Shown: one piece after another, positions 18,776-28,018 of the stretch
Numbering within the stretch: the stretch's first letter is position 1
How the letters are laid out: each line of letters starts with the position of its first letter
Assembly: GCA_012837895.1 (NCBI GenBank)
Contig: DUQH01000082.1
Coordinates: 31,375 to 95,374 of the forward strand
DNA: 64,000 nt
Direction of reading: 5' to 3'
Origin: Candidatus Fermentithermobacillaceae bacterium
GTDB taxonomy: Bacteria; Bacillota; Sulfobacillia; Fermentithermobacillales; Fermentithermobacillaceae
Notes under the pieces: generated by a model
Databases searched by the model: none
What the model was told of the DNA's origin: nothing
The model's input: the letters and a program-made list of their open reading frames with translations, nothing else
Program-made: the position numbers and the translations under genes

Positions 18776-19553
18776 GTAACTCTCCTTTTTCCCTTGTCCG
18801 GTCAAACCAACTTTGCAGCTGAATCCTGGCGGCAAACTCCAACAGCCCCAGGTTACGTTTGATCCTTGCAGGCTCCAAAATCATCCTCCAGAGCCATTCC
18901 AACCCCGCTTGTTGTATGCGAACAGGAGCTCTCTTCTTGGTCCCTGAAAGTATATCCAGTACTCCTCCCAGCCCGATTCCTACTTTAGCTCCCAAACGGT
19001 TCCTGTGTTTCCAGACGAACTTCTCCTGCCTGGGAGAACCCATGGCACAGAAAACCACATCCGGCCTGGCGGCAGCGATCTTTTCGACTACCTGTTCCTC
19101 TTCTTCCGGCTTAAAGTAACCGTGGTGTGTACCGCATATTCTGACGCCCGGTATTGACCTGATCACGTTTTCGGCAGCTTTTTCTGCCACCCCGGGCTTG
19201 CCGCCGGCAAAGAAGAATCTCGGGGAAGGTTTTTTCCTTAAGAGGGCATAGGCGAGATCAACTCCTGTAACCCTTTCAGGCAGCTCAACGCCTTGCTTCC
19301 TGGCAGCCCAAAGGATGCCCGTCCCGTCAGGCACCACTAGGTGAGCGTTCTCTAGGATTTCCATGAATGCCCGGTCTCTTTGGGCAGCTATGACCATGAT
19401 CGGGTTTGCAGTCACCACAAGCCTGGTGCAATTGTCTTCCCGGGTCATCATCCAGTCCAAGGCATTCATTGCACCTTGAAAGGTTATAGGATAGAATTCC
19501 ACGCCCAAAATTCTTACAGACAAGTCAGCATTCACCCTTTTCTGATACACCAT
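18729..19553 (-). CDS. WecG/TagA/CpsF family glycosyltransferase
   Basis: This is a GT26-family glycosyltransferase of about 274 residues. It has the family core VVTANPIMVIAA, VPDGTGILWAARKQG and VFCAMGSPRQEKFVWKH. TagA adds N-acetylmannosamine to lipid-linked GlcNAc in wall teichoic acid or secondary cell-wall polymer synthesis. That fits tagO and the UDP-GlcNAc 2-epimerase gene wecB elsewhere in this window, which would make the lipid-linked GlcNAc and UDP-ManNAc. The start is taken as ATG 19553 by family fit (VRILGVEFYP soon after); no strong Shine-Dalgarno is visible and a TTG start up to 19634 is possible. It is divergent from csaB. Confidence 0.88.
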   Translation of the reverse strand: MVYQKRVNADLSVRILGVEFYPITFQGAMNALDWMMTREDNCTRLVVTANPIMVIAAQRDRAFMEILENAHLVVPDGTGILWAARKQGVELPERVTGVDLAYALLRKKPSPRFFFAGGKPGVAEKAAENVIRSIPGVRICGTHHGYFKPEEEEQVVEKIAAARPDVVFCAMGSPRQEKFVWKHRNRLGAKVGIGLGGVLDILSGTKKRAPVRIQQAGLEWLWRMILEPARIKRNLGLLEFAARIQLQSWFDRTREKGELHDAHSREQEESDTVY

Positions 19554-19622
19554 GAGTATCTTACGCCACTTTTCTACAACAAGTCCATCCAATCCTCTGT
19601 TTTCACGCCTAGCTAATGCTGC

Positions 19623-19651
19623 TTGGGGGAGCAAGGTTTTTCTGTTATGAT
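19623..19651 (+). promoter_or_regulatory. Putative sigma-A promoter of csaB
   Basis: TTGGGG (19623-19628), a 17-base spacer and TATGAT (19646-19651) lie about 60 bases upstream of the csaB start in the space divergent from the TagA/WecG gene. The -10 matches five of six positions, the -35 three. Confidence 0.5.
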
Positions 19652-19711
19652 CCCGTCAGAAGCTAAAAGGTGGGAAGTACCGGTTGTGCCGGGGAAGCGG
19701 GGTGCTTAGAT

Positions 19712-20803
19712 GTGAAACGTATCCTCCTATCAGGATACTACGGCTTTGGCAACACGGGAGACGAGGCGATTCTCGCTTCCACGGTCAAAGCTCTTAGAAA
19801 AGCACGCCCGGAGCTCGAGCTCATGGTGTTATCGGAACACCCTGAAGAAACCGGTAGCACTTACGGCGTAAGAGCATTCCACAGGATGAACCCGGCCCAG
19901 GTACTAAAAGCGGTTAACCTGGCGGATCTTGTGGTTTTCGGCGGGGGCAGTCTGCTCCAAGACCTTACTTCTCTAAGGTCCCTGATTTACTATCTTTCGA
20001 TCATCCGTGTGTCGCACTTGGTTGGGAAGCCTGTAGTGGTGTATGCAAACGGGATTGGCCCTATCAGTTCCAAGATAGGCAGGGTTCTCACCAGGCACAC
20101 GCTATCAAGGGTCAAGGCAATAACCGTGAGGGATGTTGAATCCAAGGCCGAACTGAGAAAGCTCGGAGTGCCGTTAGAGGTACAAGTAACTGCAGATCCG
20201 GCCTTTCTGCTGGATCCGTCGTCTGATCACGTGGCTGAGTCAATCCTCAAAGAGCACGGGGTAGATTCTTCCAAAGGGATAGTATGGATAGCTTTGCGCC
20301 ACACGAACACCCCGCCGTGGTACCTGCAGCAAGTCGTGGATCTGGTAGGCTGGTTGAGACAAGAAAGTCTAGAGCCGTGTTTTCTGGCAATGCAGCAGCG
20401 TGACCTCGGGGTTGCTCAAATCCTCAACCGGGAGCTGGTTTCGTCCGGGCAAGAGCCCATGGGTACAGTCTCGGGCATTTCGCCTGAAGATGCCTTGAGT
20501 ATCCTGGAGAAGGGAGAGTACTGCCTGGGGATGCGCTTGCACACGTTGATACTCTCAGCCAGGGTCCAGGTTCCGTTCATGGGAGTAGAGATAGACCCGA
20601 AAATCGGTGCTTTCTGCAGGGGTGCCGGTTGCCCGGTACTGCCAAATCCTGATCCTGCCCGGCCCAATTTCAACATGAGGGATGAATTTGAGGCTTTCAT
20701 GCAAGACGGGGATAACTTAAGGCAGGCGCTTCAGCAACACCTGCCACGATTCCGCTCCCTGGCCCAGCAAAACATAGACATGGTTTTGGCTTGTCTTGAG
20801 TGA
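19712..20803 (+). CDS. csaB: Polysaccharide pyruvyl transferase CsaB
   Basis: This protein of about 363 residues is a CsaB-type pyruvyl transferase. It has ILLSGYYGFGNTGDEAILAS at the N-terminus, VVFGGGSLLQDLTS, VYANGIGPI and the C-terminal CLGMRLHTLI. CsaB adds ketal-pyruvate to the secondary cell-wall polymer, making it the ligand for SLH-domain S-layer proteins. This implies an S-layer or other SLH-anchored proteins in this organism. The start is set at GTG 19712 by family fit, with GGGGTG upstream; a GTG at 19670 would add 14 residues without family support. It is the only plus-strand gene between whiA and cspA. Confidence 0.92.
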   Translation: MKRILLSGYYGFGNTGDEAILASTVKALRKARPELELMVLSEHPEETGSTYGVRAFHRMNPAQVLKAVNLADLVVFGGGSLLQDLTSLRSLIYYLSIIRVSHLVGKPVVVYANGIGPISSKIGRVLTRHTLSRVKAITVRDVESKAELRKLGVPLEVQVTADPAFLLDPSSDHVAESILKEHGVDSSKGIVWIALRHTNTPPWYLQQVVDLVGWLRQESLEPCFLAMQQRDLGVAQILNRELVSSGQEPMGTVSGISPEDALSILEKGEYCLGMRLHTLILSARVQVPFMGVEIDPKIGAFCRGAGCPVLPNPDPARPNFNMRDEFEAFMQDGDNLRQALQQHLPRFRSLAQQNIDMVLACLE

Positions 20804-20827
20804 CGTCCCCGGACCTACCGTGTCGTA

Positions 20828-21247
20828 CTACTCTGTTTTGAACCCGCCTCTAACCATGACAATCACATCGGTTGTGGCCCTAATTCCCCTTCCGTCATCC
20901 CTGGGAACAAGCAACAGGTGGTTGGCAGGGACTGCCTCGCCACCCTTGAGATCCACGCCCTGGGTAACGTCGCACAGGCCTCCAAGGTCTGAATCTATTA
21001 CAGTAGCTTGTCCGCCCCTGAGGATGATTTCAGTGCCTGAATACCCTCTCAGGATTTGCCCCGGGGCAAGTTCAATCACAGACATCTTTAGCCTTGATTC
21101 AACATACGCCCTGGTAACTAAGGGGTCACCTTCGCTCCCCGGCAACGGCATGTCCGAAGCAGCAAACCCTTTGCCGAACCATCCAAGGGCAGCGCCTAGT
21201 GATACCATCAAAACTGCATAGACTAAACCTTTCTTCTTGCTTGCCAT
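20828..21247 (-). CDS. Small exported protein of unknown function
   Basis: I do not recognise this 139-residue protein. It begins with basic residues (MASKKKG) and one hydrophobic segment (about 8-28, ending FAA), a signal peptide or anchor. The remainder looks beta-rich: PGSEGDPLVTRAYVESRL, ELAPGQILRGYSGTEIILRG, ending NHLLLVPRDDGRG and an ATTDVIVMVRGGF tail. The PGSxxDPLVTxxYV motif recalls a segment I associate with exported proteins of Clostridia, but this is from memory. ATG 21247 has AGGAGA 7 bases upstream. It lies 17 bases after prfB, probably in one transcript, and is convergent with csaB. Confidence 0.8.
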   Translation of the reverse strand: MASKKKGLVYAVLMVSLGAALGWFGKGFAASDMPLPGSEGDPLVTRAYVESRLKMSVIELAPGQILRGYSGTEIILRGGQATVIDSDLGGLCDVTQGVDLKGGEAVPANHLLLVPRDDGRGIRATTDVIVMVRGGFKTE

Positions 21248-21264
21248 TTTGGGCTCTCCTTTCC

Positions 21265-22366
21265 CTACCCTAATGCATCCTGCCTCAGTTTGGCGTATAT
21301 GAAATCGTCAATGTCACCGTCCATTACCCTTTCTACACTGCCGGCTTCAACTCCGGTACGGTGATCCTTGACCAAGGTGTATGGTTGGAACACATAAGAC
21401 CTTATCTGGCTGCCCCATGCTATCTCCTTTTGAGGCCCTCTGAGCGCCTCGATTTGCTTGAGCCGCTCTTCTTCCTTTAGTGCCAGGAGCTTCGCTTTGA
21501 GCATCCTCATAGCTACCGCCCTGTTAGAGTGCTGGGAGCGTTCGTTTTGACACGTCACGACTATACCCGTGGGGATGTGGGTTATCCGTACCGCAGAATC
21601 GGTCTTGTTCACATGCTGCCCGCCGGCACCTGAAGACCTAAAGGTGTCAATCTTGAGTTCTTCAGGGTTGAGGTCTATCTCGGCCTCTTCCTCGATTTCA
21701 GGCAACACATCAACTGACGCAAAAGAAGTATGGCGCCGCTGGTTTGCGTCAAACGGGGAAATCCTTACAAGCCTGTGGACCCCCTTCTCAGTGCGCAGGA
21801 AACCGTAGGCATAGTCTCCCCGGACAGAGAAGCTAACGCTCTTGAGTCCCGCCTCCTCTCCTGGGAGTATATCGAGGGCTTCCATCTGGAACCCTTTGCG
21901 TTCCGCCCAACGGGAATACATCCGGTAGAGCATGCTCACCCAATCCATAGCTTCTGTGCCGCCTGCACCTGCATGGAGGGTTACAATTGCATCCCTTGAA
22001 TCGTATTCACCTGACAGAAGCGTCTCAAGTTCGAAGTCCCGGACCCTAGCGGCAGCTTCTTGCGCTGATTTAGTGAGATCGTCCAGAAGTCCAATATCCC
22101 CTTCTTCCTGAGCCAGCCGGGCAATCTCTATGTTGTCGGTGACTAATGTCTCAAGTTCCTTGTACCGCTTGATTTTGTTCTCAATCCGGCTGATCCCGGT
22201 GCCTACTTTCCTTGCTCTCTGCTGGTCCTGCCAGATTGACGGATCTTCCATCTGCTTCCTCAGGGAATCAAGTTGCTGTTCAAGCCCTGGAAAGTCAAAG
22301 AGACCTCCCGATATTGCTTAATCTCTCCTGCAAGGCCTCAAACTCGCTTATGACCTGTTCATACAT
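21265..22366 (-). CDS. prfB: Peptide chain release factor 2 (programmed +1 frameshift)
   Basis: RF2 releases peptides at UAA and UGA codons. The gene is in two frames. Frame one starts at ATG 22366 (AGGGGG upstream) and encodes 23 residues up to an in-frame TGA at 22297-22295. A +1 shift at CTT-TGA-C then continues with DFPGLEQQLDSLRKQ into the 0-frame seen from 22251. The shifted product is 366 residues, the normal RF2 length. It has SPF in RISPFDANQRR (stop-codon recognition) and GGQ in SSGAGGQHVNKTDS (hydrolysis). It lies 44 bases after secA, in the conserved secA-prfB order. Confidence 0.96.
22294..22310 (-). promoter_or_regulatory. prfB programmed frameshift site
   Basis: The minus strand reads CGGGAGG, TCT, CTT, TGA, C. 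An internal Shine-Dalgarno (GGGAGG, 22309-22304) lies three bases before the CTT-TGA-C slippery stop, the same geometry as the classical RF2 site. Low RF2 makes the ribosome pause at TGA and slip +1, so RF2 controls its own synthesis. Confidence 0.93.
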
Positions 22367-22410
22367 GCCAATTCCCCCTAAACCTGATTTGGATATGGTG
22401 TTCAACTACA

Positions 22411-25149
22411 CTACCCGAGTTTACCACAGCAATGCTTGTATTTCTTGCCGCTCCCGCACGGGCAGGGCGCATTGCGCCCAACCTTCCGCGCAGTTTGCTG
22501 TACAGAGGGTTTACCGCCGGCAGGCCCCGCCCGGGTACCCAGATCTAACCTTGCCGGAGCAGGCGCCTGGGTTTGGCGCCGCCTGACAGGTTCACCGCTT
22601 CGCGACAAAGTCACCTTGAAAATATAAGCTACGGTGTCTTTTTCAATGCTTTGAACCATAGCTTGGAAAATCTCGTAACTCTCTTTTTGGTATTCAAGGA
22701 GGGGATCCCTCTGGCCGTATGCCCGGAGGCCGATCCCTTGCCTAAGGCTTTCCATGGCCTGGAGATGCCCTATCCACTTTTGGTCAACTACCCTCAAGAG
22801 TATCAGGCGCTCGATTTCCTGCAAGTGTTCACCCAGGTCTTCAGCTTTTTGCTTGTATGCCTCATGGAAAATCTGTGTAACAGATCCAAGAGCTTCTTCC
22901 CTGGATCCGGCCTGTTCAAACACGGCGGTGAAATCTGCTTCAGGCAGCATCTCCCTCAGGTAAGATTCCAGGCCCGCGAAGTCAACTTCTGCTTGAGACA
23001 CACCGGGAGCCCAGAACAGTTCAAAACCCAACCCGATCGACCTATCCATCATCCCCTGCACTATGCCTGAGAGTTTGTCGCTCTCGAGCACTTCACGTCT
23101 CTGGGCGTAAATCACTTCCCGCTGTTTGTTCAAAACGTTATCGTATTCAAGCACATTCTTCCTGATCGAGAAGTTATGAGCTTCTATCCTTTTCTGGGCA
23201 GTCTCCACCGACTTGGTGATAAGCGGGTGTTCTATAGGTTCGTCTTCGGCAAACCCCATCTTCTCCATTACGCTTCCAATCATGTCCCCGCCAAACAGCC
23301 TCATGAGTTCGTCTTCTATGGACAAATAAAACCTTGAAGAACCAGGGTCACCTTGCCTGCCGGCCCGTCCCCTCAACTGGTTGTCTATGCGCCTTGCTTC
23401 GTGCCTCTCTGTCCCGATCACATGAAGCCCGCCCAAGGCTACAACCTCATTGTGCTCACTGTCTGTGAGCTTTCTAGCTGCCTCATATAGCTCCTGGTAC
23501 CGCTTCCTTGCCTCTATTACAATTTCCAGGTACTCATCTGTTTCCCCTGAGTCTATCTTGGCAAGCATTGCCTGGGGAAGCACCTTTTCAGAAGCTATGG
23601 CGATAACATCAGGCTCAAAACCTTCTCTCTTCAGGCTGGACCTGGCCATGAACTCAGGGTTCCCTCCCAGGAGTATGTCCGTGCCCCTACCTGCCATGTT
23701 GGTAGCTATTGTCACGGCTCCCTTTCGCCCGGCCTGGGCCACTATCTCAGCTTCCCTTTGGTGGTGTTTGGCGTTGAGTACTTCGTGCGGAATTCCCCTG
23801 GTCTTCAGCATGCGGGATAAGACTTCGGATTTTTCCACTGACCTGGTACCTACAAGCACAGGCCGGCCGCTCTTGTGAAGCTCAGCTATTTCTTCCACGA
23901 CAGCATTGAACTTAGCTTTCTCTGTGGCCCAGATGGAATCTGGCATAGCAGTCCTTATAAGAGGCCTGTTAGGCGGTATAGACACCACATCCATGTTGTA
24001 GATCTCGATAAACTCTGACTCCTCAGTGGCAGCCGTTCCTGTCATTCCTGCCAGCTTCTTGTACATCCTGAAGAAATTCTGCACGGTTATGGTGGCAAGG
24101 GTGTCAGACTCCTCCCGGACTGTAACCCCTTCCTTAGCTTCTATGGCCTGGTGGAGCCCGTCAGAGAACCGCCTACCCGGCAGTATACGGCCTGTAAACT
24201 CGTCAACTATGAGCACTTCGCCGTCTTTCACCACATAGTCCACATCGCGGTGCATGAGCTCTTTGGCTTTGACTGCCTGCTTGACGTAATGCTCGATACC
24301 GATATTTGCTTCTGAAGAAATGTCGTCAATTCCAAGGAAATCCTCAATGAGCTCAATGCCTTCTTCGGTGAACGCAACCGTCTTGGCCTTTTCTTCTACC
24401 GTGTAATGCTTATCCCTAACCAACCGGTCAGCCAGCAGTTTGAACTTGCGATACCTGTCTGTGGAGCCCTCTACCTGGCCTGAAATGATTAGGGGAGTCC
24501 TAGCCTCGTCTATGAGGATTGAATCGACTTCGTCGATTATGGCGTAATCAAGGGTGCTCTGGACCAAGTCCTGCTTGCGCAAAGCCATGTTGTCCCTCAA
24601 GTAATCGAAACCGAATTCGGTGTTGGTCCCGTATATTATCGGGCAGGAATAAGAACGCTGTTTCACAACAGGGTCCATGCCCGGGACCACCAATCCTACG
24701 TCCAAGCCCAGGAAACGGTAGATTTGGCCCATCCATTCCCTGTCCCGTGAAGCAAGGTAATCGTTTACCGTGACCACATGGACGGTAAAACCCCCTATTG
24801 CGTTAAGATATGCAGGTAAAGTAGCGACCAGGGTCTTGCCTTCTCCTGTCTGCATTTCTGCGATCCTGCCCTGGTGTAAGACAGCTCCGCCCATTATTTG
24901 CACATCAAAATGCCTCATATCAAGCACGCGCCTGCCTGTTTCGCGAACCACAGCAAAAGCTTCAGGAAGCAAGCTGTCAAGGGACTCGCCTCTTGAGACT
25001 CGCTCACGGAACTCACCGGTCTTGGCCTGGAGTTCTGAGTCAGTTAGTTTCCTCATATCAGGCTCAAGTTTAGATACAGTCTCAACAGTACGGGACAGCT
25101 TGCGTAATTCCCGTTCATTGGAGTTAAACAGATTTCTAAACAAAGACAC
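22411..25149 (-). CDS. secA: Preprotein translocase ATPase SecA
   Basis: This is a full-length SecA of 912 residues, the ATPase motor that drives proteins through SecYEG. It has Walker [14 protein letters not shown], the DEAD motif region [16 protein letters not shown], the second nucleotide-binding fold ([15 protein letters not shown]), the [12 protein letters not shown] motif, and a C-terminal zinc-binding tail ([13 protein letters not shown]) used for SecB or ribosome contact. The start is GTG 25149 with AAGGGG 6 bases upstream. It is followed by prfB, as in Bacillus. Confidence 0.98.
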   Translation of the reverse strand: MSLFRNLFNSNERELRKLSRTVETVSKLEPDMRKLTDSELQAKTGEFRERVSRGESLDSLLPEAFAVVRETGRRVLDMRHFDVQIMGGAVLHQGRIAEMQTGEGKTLVATLPAYLNAIGGFTVHVVTVNDYLASRDREWMGQIYRFLGLDVGLVVPGMDPVVKQRSYSCPIIYGTNTEFGFDYLRDNMALRKQDLVQSTLDYAIIDEVDSILIDEARTPLIISGQVEGSTDRYRKFKLLADRLVRDKHYTVEEKAKTVAFTEEGIELIEDFLGIDDISSEANIGIEHYVKQAVKAKELMHRDVDYVVKDGEVLIVDEFTGRILPGRRFSDGLHQAIEAKEGVTVREESDTLATITVQNFFRMYKKLAGMTGTAATEESEFIEIYNMDVVSIPPNRPLIRTAMPDSIWATEKAKFNAVVEEIAELHKSGRPVLVGTRSVEKSEVLSRMLKTRGIPHEVLNAKHHQREAEIVAQAGRKGAVTIATNMAGRGTDILLGGNPEFMARSSLKREGFEPDVIAIASEKVLPQAMLAKIDSGETDEYLEIVIEARKRYQELYEAARKLTDSEHNEVVALGGLHVIGTERHEARRIDNQLRGRAGRQGDPGSSRFYLSIEDELMRLFGGDMIGSVMEKMGFAEDEPIEHPLITKSVETAQKRIEAHNFSIRKNVLEYDNVLNKQREVIYAQRREVLESDKLSGIVQGMMDRSIGLGFELFWAPGVSQAEVDFAGLESYLREMLPEADFTAVFEQAGSREEALGSVTQIFHEAYKQKAEDLGEHLQEIERLILLRVVDQKWIGHLQAMESLRQGIGLRAYGQRDPLLEYQKESYEIFQAMVQSIEKDTVAYIFKVTLSRSGEPVRRRQTQAPAPARLDLGTRAGPAGGKPSVQQTARKVGRNAPCPCGSGKKYKHCCGKLG

Positions 25150-25208
25150 AACTATCCCCTTTTCACGTTTGAGGTTACCGGGCGCAACACTTTTCCTCTT
25201 AGACGTGT

Positions 25209-25781
25209 TCAGCTAATTCTAGCATCCTTTTGGGTATCAGGGAAACCGCGGTGCAGCGTGTGAAGGACAAACCACAACACGCCGGCGGCCATCAAAATGT
25301 CACCGACGCTGAAGGTAGTAGGGTCTTTAGAAAGGAATCTCCATCCGAAAATATCCGCAAGAAACCTCAGTCTCACGCCGTCTGGAATCACCTGGTGGGT
25401 AAGGCTTAAGCCCAAGTCTTGCACCTGGCTCTCAAGCAAGCTCATCCCTATTCCGTGAGGGTCAACAGGCATCCTGCCCCCGTTAGTTATTATGGCCACG
25501 AAGTTGAGAAACATCCCTGCAGCCATGGGAGTAAACCCGGGAAGCTTGAGGTTTGGATATAGCCCGTAGAAAAGCATAAGGTAGGTGACTAACGATATTG
25601 CAGTACATAAAGCAGGGGAAGGCTCAACCTTTCCTTGTAGCAACAAGATGGAACCGAACTTAACCGCGAAAGAAGCTGCAATCCAAGGGAAACGCTCAAG
25701 TCTTAACTCGCCAAGCCTTGACAGTTTCCCCCCTGATAACACGCCGAGCACAAGCGAGAGTAACACCACAAACCTAAACAA
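25209..25781 (-). CDS. DUF5317 family membrane protein
   Basis: This 190-residue protein has about five hydrophobic segments and the DUF5317 hallmark [14 protein letters not shown] (about residues 92-105), followed by [23 protein letters not shown]. The family has no known function. It often lies near HD-GYP genes in Clostridia, as here: it starts 4 bases after the HD-GYP stop and is clearly co-translated. The start is TTG 25781 with AGGAAGTG upstream. A link to HD-GYP signalling is inferred from the neighbourhood only. Confidence 0.82.
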   Translation of the reverse strand: MFRFVVLLSLVLGVLSGGKLSRLGELRLERFPWIAASFAVKFGSILLLQGKVEPSPALCTAISLVTYLMLFYGLYPNLKLPGFTPMAAGMFLNFVAIITNGGRMPVDPHGIGMSLLESQVQDLGLSLTHQVIPDGVRLRFLADIFGWRFLSKDPTTFSVGDILMAAGVLWFVLHTLHRGFPDTQKDARIS

Positions 25782-25785
25782 ACCA

Positions 25786-27051
25786 TCACTTCCTTAGGAG
25801 CTCATGATCAATTATCTTGAGCATAGCTTCTACCACTTTAGGATCGAATTGCGTTCCTGAGCACCTAAGCAACTCTTCCTTTGCTTCCTCATATGACATT
25901 TTCTCTTTGTAAGGCCTGTCTGTAGTCATCGCATCAAAGGCGTCAGCACACGCGATTATGCGGGCACCTAAGGGGATTTCCTCAGCGGCCAGCCTGTCAG
26001 GGAAGCCTGTTCCGTCCCATCGCTCGTGATGATGCCTTACCCATTGTTCGCCTTTTCCGAGGAACTTCATAACCTTAATTATGTCTGCACCGATTTCACT
26101 GTGCTTCTTCATCTCTTCGTACTCGTTGTAAGTAAAAGGGCCTTCCTTCTTCAACAGGCTGTCTGACATGCCCACCTTGCCAACGTCATGGAGCAGCCCC
26201 ACGTACTTGATGAGTTCCACCTCTTCGTCGCTGAGTCCCAGGAGCTTGGCAAGTTTGCCTGAATACTCTGAAACCCTTACTGAGTGACCATGGGTATATG
26301 AATCCCGGGCATCCAGGGCGGTACTCAAGGCAGCAGCCATTTCGTTGTAGGTTTCCCAAAGGTCAATGTATTTTTGGAGGGAAACCTTGGTAACTATGAG
26401 GGGCAGGTAAAAAAACACGAGCACCGGAGGGCTTGTCTGCTGGACTACCAGCACCATGAGCGCACCCACAGGGAACAAAGCAAACATGTTTGGAAGCATC
26501 CACACGATGTTACGGCGCCATATTGATGAAAACGACACTCTCATGTCGAGGGCAATTCCTCCACCGATCAAGCAGGCATTAAGGAGGGTAAAAGCTGAAG
26601 CGGCCAGTATGAAAGCAACTAAACCTTTCGGGAATTCAATGTTTCCAAATCCGCCATAAACCATGAAGTATATTTGGGAGAATACATAAGCGCATATGGT
26701 TAAGACGCCCCTGTTAAACATTACCACGGTTGTCGGCACTTCAAGGGACAAATCTCTCTTACGCAAAGTAGCCACGGCAGCCACCCACATCCCCACTGCC
26801 GGCCCATATAGCACAATCACTGTGAGTATCAAGGGGGTAGCCATAGAGGCAGTGCCTTTTCCTCTGGGGAACGGTACTGCTGCGGCTTCGCCGCACGCAA
26901 CCAAAACGGCGAGGAAAAGCACTTCAGCTAAGTGACCGCCATCCTCAAATCTGGGGATATTGGTTGCGAGAAGGAAAATGCCCAGGCCTGCAATGCCCCA
27001 AGCGTATGCGTTAAAGAGTCTGAATCCTTTTTTCAATCCCGGACACCTCAT
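25786..27051 (-). CDS. Membrane-anchored HD-GYP domain phosphodiesterase
   Basis: This protein of about 416-421 residues has an N-terminal domain of about seven hydrophobic segments (to about residue 205) and a C-terminal HD-GYP domain. Metal-binding motifs are visible: HGHSVRVSEYSGKL, GLLHDVGKVGM (HD pair), HHHERWDGTGFPD (here GFP in place of GYP) and ACADAFDAMTTDRPYK. HD-GYP enzymes hydrolyse cyclic di-GMP or related dinucleotides, so this is probably a membrane sensor-phosphodiesterase. ATG 27051 lacks a good Shine-Dalgarno; TTG 27036, with AGGTG 7 bases upstream, is a likely alternative. It is co-transcribed with DUF5317. Confidence 0.92.
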   Translation of the reverse strand: MRCPGLKKGFRLFNAYAWGIAGLGIFLLATNIPRFEDGGHLAEVLFLAVLVACGEAAAVPFPRGKGTASMATPLILTVIVLYGPAVGMWVAAVATLRKRDLSLEVPTTVVMFNRGVLTICAYVFSQIYFMVYGGFGNIEFPKGLVAFILAASAFTLLNACLIGGGIALDMRVSFSSIWRRNIVWMLPNMFALFPVGALMVLVVQQTSPPVLVFFYLPLIVTKVSLQKYIDLWETYNEMAAALSTALDARDSYTHGHSVRVSEYSGKLAKLLGLSDEEVELIKYVGLLHDVGKVGMSDSLLKKEGPFTYNEYEEMKKHSEIGADIIKVMKFLGKGEQWVRHHHERWDGTGFPDRLAAEEIPLGARIIACADAFDAMTTDRPYKEKMSYEEAKEELLRCSGTQFDPKVVEAMLKIIDHELLRK

Positions 27052-27075
27052 AGAAGGGCCGACAGCCCCCAGTCA

Positions 27076-27153
27076 TTATCCCATCTGGAAACAAGCAGCT
27101 CCAGCCAAAAGAAGCGTAAGAATGGCAAGAATCGCCTTAAGAACCTTGTTCAC
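27076..27153 (-). CDS. Possible 25-residue hydrophobic peptide
   Basis: A GTG-started frame reads NKVLKAILAILTLLLAGAAC then FQMG and a stop. It has two basic residues near the start, a single hydrophobic helix and a cysteine at position 21. A GGGGGG run lies just upstream of the GTG (about 5 bases). It sits 25 bases before the HD-GYP start in a 257-bp gap otherwise without genes. It could be a small membrane peptide of this operon or chance; there is no family match I can name. Confidence 0.35.
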   Translation of the reverse strand: MNKVLKAILAILTLLLAGAACFQMG

Positions 27154-27308
27154 CAGAAACCCCCCGTTACCTGCTTGTATCCGAACCGCTAATTCAGATC
27201 CACCTTGGCTCCGCTGGAAAACATTCCGGGCTGTCGGCACTATGTATCTGTTCTACATGATAGTCCAGTTTCCTCTTGATAACCAGCCAAAATTGTGACT
27301 AAGACAGT

Positions 27309-27959
27309 CTAATTGTCTAACAACATAGGAAACTTGCGGTTAATAGCATCTAAGGTAGCTCTCACCACAGCCTCCCTCTCGTCGTAAGTAATCGGGCAAG
27401 AACCGCTAAGCATTGCCTCCTTCCCGTTCTCAACCAGGGTGACTGTCACAAGTGCTATCTTGGTCGATTTAGAGTGAGCTACAGTGACATCATTCAACAC
27501 AATCTTCACCCTAGGCCTCATCAGTTTGGACAATGCATCCAGAGTTGCCTCTGCAGCAAGCCGGAGCCACCGTGTAGGTGTAGGAATCCCTGTTGCATTC
27601 CCCGACACCAAGGCATTCCCCAAGCCCAGCTCGACTGTCACTTCGGCCTCGTCCTTGCCCGATGTGAGGGAGACTCTCGTTAGCACCAGCCTGTCCTTGT
27701 CCCTGATATCCCCTTCCTGGCCCAACTGGGCTATTGAAATCTTCCGCCTGTCTAATGTCTCGCCACAAGCTGCCAGGATCGCCGATTCGATATCCCTTGC
27801 TATGTACCTGGGAGAACGCCCTGGACGTGCCAGTACATGGACTTCGTCGACTTCGCCATCCTTGCCAAACACTGCCCTGCAAGCTATGACGTCTTTGATC
27901 TTCTCAACAGTGCTCTCAATCTTCCTCGCTCTAGCTAACTCATCAGGCATTACTGACAC
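27309..27959 (-). CDS. Protein of unknown function (216 aa)
   Basis: I do not recognise this soluble protein. It seems to have two alpha/beta parts. The first (about 15-85) has VHVLARPGRSPRYIARDIES and ETLDRRKISIAQLG. The second (about 90-216) holds two similar halves: AEVTVELGLGNA with RLAAEATLDAL, then IALVTVTLVENGKEAMLSGS with EAVVRATLDAINRKF. No signal peptide or membrane segment is present. ATG 27950 (GGGGTG six bases upstream) or GTG 27959 (AAGGAT upstream) may be used. It follows the GT-A-like gene by 59 bases and is probably in the hpf transcript. Confidence 0.8.
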   Translation of the reverse strand: MSVMPDELARARKIESTVEKIKDVIACRAVFGKDGEVDEVHVLARPGRSPRYIARDIESAILAACGETLDRRKISIAQLGQEGDIRDKDRLVLTRVSLTSGKDEAEVTVELGLGNALVSGNATGIPTPTRWLRLAAEATLDALSKLMRPRVKIVLNDVTVAHSKSTKIALVTVTLVENGKEAMLSGSCPITYDEREAVVRATLDAINRKFPMLLDN

Positions 27960-28018
27960 CCCGTATCCTTAATGGCATGGCCGGACTACCATCCCGGGAC
28001 AGGGGAGTTACAGCGGCG

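Noticed and set aside
21265..22251. prfB read as a truncated gene
   Set aside because: The missing N-terminus is restored by the programmed frameshift site and gives a full-length RF2.
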